Positions 58,986-64,000 of a stretch of DNA of 64,000 nt are shown one piece after another. The stretch spans positions 61,960,863 to 62,024,862 of the forward strand of contig OW121741.1 in NCBI GenBank assembly GCA_933228675.1, given 5' to 3'. This DNA comes from Stomorhina lunata. Taxonomy: Eukaryota; Arthropoda; Insecta; Diptera; Rhiniidae. The notes under the pieces are model-generated. The model saw only the letters and a list, made by a program, of their open reading frames with translations, made no database searches and was not told the DNA's origin. The position numbers were made by a program, and so were the translations under genes. Position 1 is the stretch's first letter, and the number at the start of each line of letters is the position of its first letter.

Positions 58986-59556
58986 TGTTATAGAATTTTG
59001 AATTTCTAATTTTTTATTTATCAAAAAATTAATGCAAAAAAAACTAACTTTTATAAAAAAAAAGAATAACAACTATTTTTCTTAATTTTAAAATTATAAA
59101 AATGTAAATTTTATTTTAACGCGATCCGTTCACTTTGAATACTCAAGAACAATTGAATTTCAATTCTTTTGCAATATATTATTTACCAAAATTCATAAAA
59201 TATAATTATGTGTAACGGGATCATAAAGATGCAAAAAAAATCTTATTTAGATACATATTAACATAAAAAAGATTGATCCCTATTATTTGCTCTCTCTTAT
59301 GTATTAAATAATTATTACATATTAACACTCATTATGTATAAGAGTAAAAACAGTAATTCTTTTTTACTCAGTTTGATATTGAAATTAGTAAATGAGAAAG
59401 AGCAAATTGAAGGGAAATAGGGAATAACAAATTAACTCAAATAAAAGTTGTTAAACAACTTGATGACAGTGTGTCATAAAAATAAATTAACAATAAAATT
59501 TTAATTATTTAAAAATTATTTAATATTAAATTCAATAGTTGTTGGTTTTCGCAACA
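58986..59556 (-). repeat. BEL element 5' LTR (right on the map)
   Basis: 571 bp; the same length as and nearly identical to 52791-53361. It carries the promoter for the minus-strand ORF. The leader from LTR to the ORF start is about 250 bp. Confidence 0.95.
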
Positions 59557-60081
59557 CGAAGAATGAAACGAACATTCTTTAGATATTTTTACAGTTTATT
59601 GCTTTTCGATTCATGGTCTAATTAATTATAAGAAAGATATTACTTGAATTTATTCAAAATATTTTCGTGAATTATTATATAAAAAGTATGATTTGCTAAT
59701 TTTTGCTGAGCGATGTAGAACATTAATAACTTTATTATATACTTAAAAAATATATTTATATTTCTAACATTGTTTTTATAATAAAATCAAAATGTATACA
59801 TTCTCTGAAATTAAGTGGTAATTCCTTTAATATTTGGTTGCGATGGAGCGCTTAAAATGAGACTGTGGTAAGTCTTAAAATTAGGGACAGTTCTCCAAAT
59901 TCTCAGGCGAAGAGATCTGTCAATGGATGACTTAGTCAAGTCATATGGGGTGGGCAGCCTGCCCAGGACAATATAGCTGGTCCTGCGGAGTCATCAAGGC
60001 AATGAATGTGCAGTTTCCTATTGTCAAACGTCCGTCTGGTTTTAACTGGTCCGTCTCATCCAATGTATGTTTTGTCCAGTG

Positions 60082-60469
60082 TGTAGTGTATCTGTCAATA
60101 TCGTTTAAACATTTCACTCTTTTAAATAAATCGTTAGATTAAGTCAGGTCAGTATCTAAAGAATTGTGAAACGTTTTGGCTATTCATTTAATTTTAGAAT
60201 ACTTTTTGATGTAACCTAATATTTTACACTAGCATATGTGAATTAAAATTTTGTTAACGCTGCATTTTAAGCGTGTGAACAAATTTAACCAGATATTTTT
60301 TTTGTATTCATTTTTCTACTGATAAGCTAAATTAAGTTAAGTTAGGGAAGTTTCGCAAAAACACAAAAAGCGAACTTCTCATAAGTAGTGGATAAGGAAA
60401 AGAAATAAAAAAATAAAGATCATTCTAATTTTGACATCTAACAAAGAAACATCAGTCTTTTATTCTACA
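60082..60469 (+). repeat. 412-like 5' LTR (388 bp)
   Basis: TGTAGTGTATCTGTC to TTTTATTCTACA. Compared with the 3' LTR it lacks about 40 bp after CCTAATATTTTA, a loss bounded by short TATTTTA-like repeats. Confidence 0.88.
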
Positions 60470-60482
60470 TGGCGATCCTGCC
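60470..60482 (+). promoter_or_regulatory. 412-like primer-binding site, tRNA-Arg type
   Basis: TGGCGATCCTGCC begins right after the LTR and matches 13 nt of the complement of tRNA-Arg(ACG) 3' end as I remember it. Confidence 0.65.
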
Positions 60483-60566
60483 GCATATCAGAAAGTGCCT
60501 GTAGCATATCTGAAAGTGCCTATAGCATATCAGAAAGTGCCTGTAGCATATCTGAAAGTGCCTATA
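60483..60566 (+). repeat. 21 bp tandem repeat (four copies) immediately after the primer site
   Basis: Four units alternate between GCATATCAGAAAGTGCCTGTA and GCATATCTGAAAGTGCCTATA, that is, two 42 bp dimers. An overlapping frame reads SISESAC/SISESAY but has no good start and is probably not coding. Confidence 0.93.
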
Positions 60567-60660
60567 AGGATAAAAGAAAAGTCCAAAAAGTGCATTGGCA
60601 CGTTTGGCAAAAGAAAAAAAAAATCCTCAAATCCTAAGGACACATTAAATCCTTCAACAT

Positions 60661-60999
60661 ATGACTGAACCACTGTCAGATATCCTCGAAGAATTAAAAG
60701 CCGCAGAGGATAGATGGCAAAAAATTCTCAATGAGGGAACGGGAGAAGCAAAACCTGACATCCTCAATATTGGACCAAAACCATTAGTTCTAAAAAAAGC
60801 ACAACGTATAGAAGAACCAAAAGTACCATTCATAGACACCAAAATAGCTACAAAGGGCAACAGACGAGATTTTGTGTCACGACAGAAGATCCAGCTAAAG
60901 ATCCTGAAGGACGAGATTATAAACCCTTCCAGCCCACAACACACAAACTATTTACAAGAAAAAATATTAGAAATAAAAAAATCTATAAAAATCTTTTAA
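60661..60999 (+). CDS. 412-like element small ORF 1, function unknown
   Basis: 112 codons starting MTEPLSDILEELKAAEDRW. It is highly charged, with Glu/Lys-rich helical stretches at both ends and a Pro-containing middle (DILNIGPKPLVLKK). No motif is recognised. It lies between the leader repeats and small ORF 2, upstream of gag. In the 412/mdg1 group small ORFs at this position are known but uncharacterised. It is followed by a poly(A) run of about 32 (61001-61032). Confidence 0.55.
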   Translation: MTEPLSDILEELKAAEDRWQKILNEGTGEAKPDILNIGPKPLVLKKAQRIEEPKVPFIDTKIATKGNRRDFVSRQKIQLKILKDEIINPSSPQHTNYLQEKILEIKKSIKIF

Positions 61000-61078
61000 A
61001 AACAAAAAAAAAAAAAAAAAAAAAAAAAAAACATTTGAATAAAATAAAATAAAATCTTATATAAAACAAACTTCCGCT

Positions 61079-61297
61079 ATGGGTGGAACAAAATCAAAAG
61101 TAGAAAATCCTAATGCTAACGTAGTAAATAATGTTAAAATAATTGATCACACAGAACACTTAAATACACTATACATATTATTACTAATACTTGTTATTTT
61201 AGATGCAATAAATTTACTAATTAAATTGTATCAGCTACATAAAAAATCATTGAAAAAGAAATATATTAGTCGTGGCGACAATTTAGACAAAATATAA
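61079..61297 (+). CDS. 412-like element small ORF 2: predicted N-myristoylated single-pass membrane protein
   Basis: 72 codons. It begins MGGTKSK, fitting the N-myristoylation consensus (Gly 2, Ser 6, Lys 7). Residues about 30-52 (LYILLLILVILDAINLLIKLYQL) form a hydrophobic segment long enough to cross a membrane, followed by a basic tail KKSLKKKYISR. The frame is clean. It lies upstream of the gag start (61347) and downstream of small ORF 1. The topology suggests an acylated N-terminus and a membrane anchor, perhaps directing element particles to membranes; that function is inference. Confidence 0.65.
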   Translation: MGGTKSKVENPNANVVNNVKIIDHTEHLNTLYILLLILVILDAINLLIKLYQLHKKSLKKKYISRGDNLDKI

Positions 61298-61346
61298 AAC
61301 TAAAATATGAAATTAAAAATAAAAACATTGCTTTATAATTATATAA

Positions 61347-61637
61347 ATGGACTGGCAAAACATATTAGTAAAAATTAGAACAATAAAAGAAAGATTTGAT
61401 AGATCCTACAAATGCCTCAACGTCAACAGACCTACGAAAGAGGACACAATTGAAAAACATATCACAGAATTATTTTTTTGTTTAGAAGAAATCAGAGTTA
61501 TACTTAACGTACATTACCATCGACTGACTAACGCACATAAAATAGCAGCTGAAGCATTCTTCGCTGACCTTAGGGAGAAGTTGTTACAAATAACTGCAAA
61601 AAAAGGTTTAGATCTAAAATTGCGACAAAAGGGATAG
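61347..61637 (+). pseudogene. 412-like gag, N-terminal fragment
   Basis: 96 codons from MDWQNILVKIRTIKERF, helical and charged, with a Cys/His-containing region (LFFCLEEIRVILNVHYHR). It resembles the first ~90 residues of gag in related fly elements as I recall them. It ends at 61637 near the point where RNase H sequence begins (about 61650), so the capsid and nucleocapsid parts are deleted together with protease and RT. Confidence 0.65.
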
Positions 61638-61649
61638 AAAATGTTCAAT

Positions 61650-63539
61650 TAACCAAGATGAAAATTTTGTACTAACCACAGATGCATCTAATTTTGCTCT
61701 TGGCGCTGTATTATCACAAGGTAAAATAGGGAAGGATTTACCGATATCATATGCGAGTAGAACTCTAAATAAACATGAAAAGAATAGATCCGTAATAGAA
61801 AAGGAATTGTTAGGAATACATTGGACTATAAATTTTTTTAGACCTTATTTATATGGTAGAAAATTTACTGTAATTACGGATCATAGACCATTAATAGCAC
61901 TTTTCTCACACAAAAATCCTTCATCCAAATTGACACGAATAAGACTTGAATTGTCAGACTATGATTTTGACATTGTTTACAAAAAAGGAAAAGATAACAC
62001 TAATGCCGACGCATTATCACGAATCAAATTGGACTCGTCATTGCTAAAAGAACTAATACCGACTGAAAATGATACAAGTATAAAGAAAGCATTGGCAATT
62101 ACAAGAAGCAAAACTAAAAATGATATAAAAAAGAACAAAATAAAGGCCTCAGAATGCAAAACCTCAAAAGAGCCTGATCAACTCACAATTTGGGATTGCA
62201 CTTCTTTAAATGATATTAAGCATGCAAGAAAAATTAAATTTATATTAAATAAAAAGTCGACAAAAAGAATAACTATAGAGGAAAATGACTCAATGAATCA
62301 AATATGTATTATGTGTAGCGATAATCCTACTTACTTAGGTAACTTACTGGAGAAACTCACATATATAATAAAATGCCATTCTAAATGTAAAACATTTGCT
62401 CTCTGCAGAGACGATGACATATTTGAAATTATAACTCCGGAGAAATTGAAAAATATATTAAATAGAAAGTATAATAATGTAGAAATATTACTCTATACCA
62501 GGCCAAAAGAAATAAAAGATAATATAAAACAAAATGAATTAATTGACTTATACCACAAAAGTCCAAGTGGAGGTCATTTCGGTATTAGAAAAACTTTGCT
62601 GAGATTAAAAAAGAAATATATATGGAAGAACATGACAAGAAAAGTAAAAGACTATATAAATACATGTGATCTCTGCCAAAGGAATAAACAAGTAAAACAT
62701 ACCAAGGAACCCTTAAACGTTACAGATACGCCTACAAACGCATTTGAAACAATTGTGATTGATACAGTAGGACCACTACGTCCATCAGAAAAATTCAGAT
62801 ATATACTTACCATGCAATGCGAGCTAACAAAATACATTATCGCTTGCCCATTACAAACAAAAGAAGCAAAGGCAGTAGCAAGAGGAATAGTTGAAAATCT
62901 TATATTGAAACATGGTATATTTAAAACATTAAAATCCGACAGAGGTACTGAATTTACAAATGAATTGATTAAGGAAATATGTAAACTACTTGGCATAGAA
63001 CAAAGTTTTTCAACACCTTACCATCACGAGACGGTTGGCACTATAGAAAGAAATCATCGAGTGTTGAATGAATATTTTCTATCATTTGTGCAGGACGAAG
63101 ATTGGGATGAATGGATTCCATATTATTGTTTTGCATACAATACCACACCTCACGTTGATACAGAATACTCACCTTTTGAACTAGTTTTTGGTAAACTACC
63201 AAACTTACCAGGTGAACAGATTACAAACAATGACAGAATTTATAACCTTGACAATTACGTTAACGAACTAAAAATACGACTAAAAAATTCGCTAGAAAAT
63301 GCAAGAAAATTAATAGAAGCAACAAAATTAAAAAGAAGTCTAGATTCGGAGAAAAATAAAAACAGCATTGACATAAGTATAGGAGACTTAGTTTTAATAA
63401 AAATAGGAAGAAAAATGAAAAACCATATCATGGCCCATATGAAATAATAAATATAGATAATGTAAACGTAGAATTAAAAATAAATGGTAAAACTAAAATT
63501 ATCCATAAAAATCTACTTAAGAAATATAATAAGAAATAA
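61650..63539 (+). pseudogene. 412-like pol remnant: RNase H and integrase
   Basis: The frame is open from the RNase H start LTTDASNFALGAVLS (Asp) through ITDHRPL and KGKDNTNADALSR. The integrase follows: zinc region with HKSPSGGHFG (His pair) and CDLCQRN (Cys pair), and core with VIDTVGP (Asp), KSDRGTEF (Asp) and GTIERNHR (Glu). It runs to 63447. The usual GPY/F module (GPYEI) and the basic C-terminus continue in another frame to a stop at 63537-63539, so one frameshift lies at about 63415-63422. Without RT the element cannot copy itself. Integrase residues are intact. Confidence 0.87.
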
Positions 63540-63660
63540 ATATAGTACATACCAACAAAAAAAAAAAAAAAATTTTTTATTGTAACATAATATTAAAACT
63601 AAAAATAACTTGATTTCAAAATTTTAAAATTAAAAAAAAAAAATTTATGAAATCTTTCTA

Positions 63661-63672
63661 AAAGATTGGGGG
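63661..63672 (+). promoter_or_regulatory. 412-like polypurine tract
   Basis: AAAGATTGGGGG directly before the 3' LTR start TGTAGTG at 63673. Confidence 0.8.
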
Positions 63673-64000
63673 TGTAGTGTATCTGTCAATATCGTTTAAA
63701 CATTTCACTCTTTTAAATAAATCGTTAGATTAAGTCAGGTCAGTATCTAAAGAATTGTGAAACGTTTTGGCTATTCATTTAATTTTAGAATACTTTTTGA
63801 TGTAACCTAATATTTTAAAATAAACAAACTCTCTATTTTATTTTTTTTTAAACACTAGCATATGTGAATTAAAATTTTGTTAACGCTGCATTTTAAGCGT
63901 GTGAACAAATTTAACCAGATATTTTTTTTGTATTCATATTTCTACTGATAAGCTAAATTAAGTTAAGTTAGGGAAGTTTCGCAAAAACACAAAAAGCGAA
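63673..64000 (+). repeat. 412-like 3' LTR, cut by the window end
   Basis: Matches 60082 onward, with an additional ~40 bp (AAATAAACAAACTCTC...) after CCTAATATTTTA that the 5' LTR lacks. Confidence 0.9.

Larger units (their letters stand above)
52791..59556 (-). mobile_element. Complete BEL/Pao LTR retrotransposon
   Basis: 6766 bp in length, with 571 bp LTRs at both ends (TGTTATAG...CGCAACA on the plus strand). It is flanked by the 5 bp duplication CGAAG (52786-52790 and 59557-59561) and inserted in the 3' LTR of the Osvaldo-like element. The empty site survives in the 5' LTR at 42479-42483. On the minus strand the order is LTR, tRNA-Phe primer site, leader, one gag-pol ORF, purine tract, LTR. 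By eye I found only one LTR difference (T at 53290, A at 59485), so the insertion is recent. No envelope gene is present. All parts expected for autonomy are present. Confidence 0.95.
50381..60081 (+). repeat. 3' LTR of the Osvaldo-like element, split by the BEL element
   Basis: LTR sequence occupies 50381-52790 and 59562-60081, and the remainder lies beyond the 412-like insertion. Compared with the 5' LTR it has a ~35 bp insertion near 50707-50740 and a different, shorter segment at about 51300-51335 where the 5' LTR has ~170 bp (40981-41150). It also has a ~145 bp tandem duplication ending near 52347. The copies have therefore diverged structurally. Confidence 0.82.
40085..64000 (+). mobile_element. 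Osvaldo/Ulysses-like Ty3/gypsy retrotransposon with long LTRs, containing two nested LTR elements
   Basis: It runs from a 3115 bp 5' LTR (40085-43199) through a primer-binding site and leader to gag (44234-45492) and protease-RT-integrase (45420-48630). A 1.75 kb 3' region leads to a 3' LTR that starts at 50381 and is split by a BEL/Pao element (52791-59556) and a 412-like element (60082 onward). A tRNA-Lys primer site and multi-kb LTRs are features I associate with the Osvaldo/Ulysses lineage of Drosophila; the assignment is inference. All coding regions are damaged. The last ~200 bp of the 3' LTR lie beyond the window. Confidence 0.8.
60082..64000 (+). mobile_element. 412/mdg1-like Ty3/gypsy element, internally deleted, cut by the window end
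   Basis: LTR (60082-60469) starting TGTAGTG, tRNA-Arg-type primer site, 21 bp leader repeats, two small ORFs, a gag start, then a jump straight into RNase H and integrase, a purine tract and the start of the 3' LTR at 63673. TGTAGT LTR start, a tRNA-Arg primer and small ORFs before gag are features I recall for the 412/mdg1 group; the assignment is inference. The rest of gag, protease and RT are missing, so the copy is non-autonomous. Confidence 0.82.

Noticed and set aside
60431..60637. 68-codon ORF with SISESA repeats over the 412-like primer site and leader
   Set aside because: It starts inside the LTR, crosses the primer-binding site and derives from the 21 bp tandem repeat; coding use is unlikely.
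1..64000. tRNA or rRNA genes
   Set aside because: No cloverleaf with A/B boxes or rRNA core sequence was recognised; the tRNA-like stretches are primer-binding sites only.

Overview
The window looks like intergenic, transposon-packed nuclear DNA from a higher fly (Diptera, Brachycera). This is inferred from the element types: DINE-1/mini-me-like repeats with (GTCY)n microsatellites, DD41D mariners, an I-like non-LTR element, and Osvaldo/Ulysses-like, 412/mdg1-like and BEL/Pao LTR elements. It also fits one small host gene with fly-sized introns. No bacterial or viral genome organisation is present. Nearly all of the sequence can be assigned to mobile or tandem-repeat DNA.

Layout. 1-15175 is a stack of DINE-like elements (called E1-E4 here). 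It includes a 2.7 kb higher-order tandem array (377-3083), two dead DD41D mariners, and arrays of ~1 kb tandem units. 15547-16691 holds a BRI3-like (brain protein I3) gene with a 440 bp tandem duplication of its 5' half and frameshifts. About 18100-27880 is an I-like non-LTR retrotransposon. Its RNase H is split by 4.5 kb of later insertions, including E5, a further DINE-like copy carrying the same dead mariner. 28248-28406 is an orphan RG-repeat exon-like ORF. 29213-39250 carries DINE-like elements E6 and E7 in reverse. 30759-37114 is a near-identical inverted copy of 1-6454. 39253-40080 is a degenerate AT-rich minisatellite.

40085 to the window end is one nested LTR-retrotransposon block. 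The host is an old Osvaldo/Ulysses-like Ty3/gypsy element with unusually long (3.1 kb) LTRs and a tRNA-Lys1,2 primer site. Its gag-pol is broken by stops, frameshifts and loss of RNase H. A BEL/Pao element (52791-59556, minus strand) sits in its 3' LTR. It has 571 bp LTRs that differ at only one base that I could find, a 5 bp target-site duplication, a tRNA-Phe primer site and an uninterrupted 1745-codon gag-pol. A third LTR element of 412/mdg1 type (60082 to beyond 64000) is inserted into the same LTR. It lost most of gag, protease and RT, but keeps two small ORFs ahead of gag. One of these encodes a predicted N-myristoylated, single-pass membrane protein.

The most likely currently functional unit is the BEL element. 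The less explained features are the structured DINE-like family (covarying hairpins, expanding ~1 kb units, passenger mariner), the large inverted duplication, and the accessory membrane ORF of the 412-like element. All identifications are from reading motifs; no database search was run.
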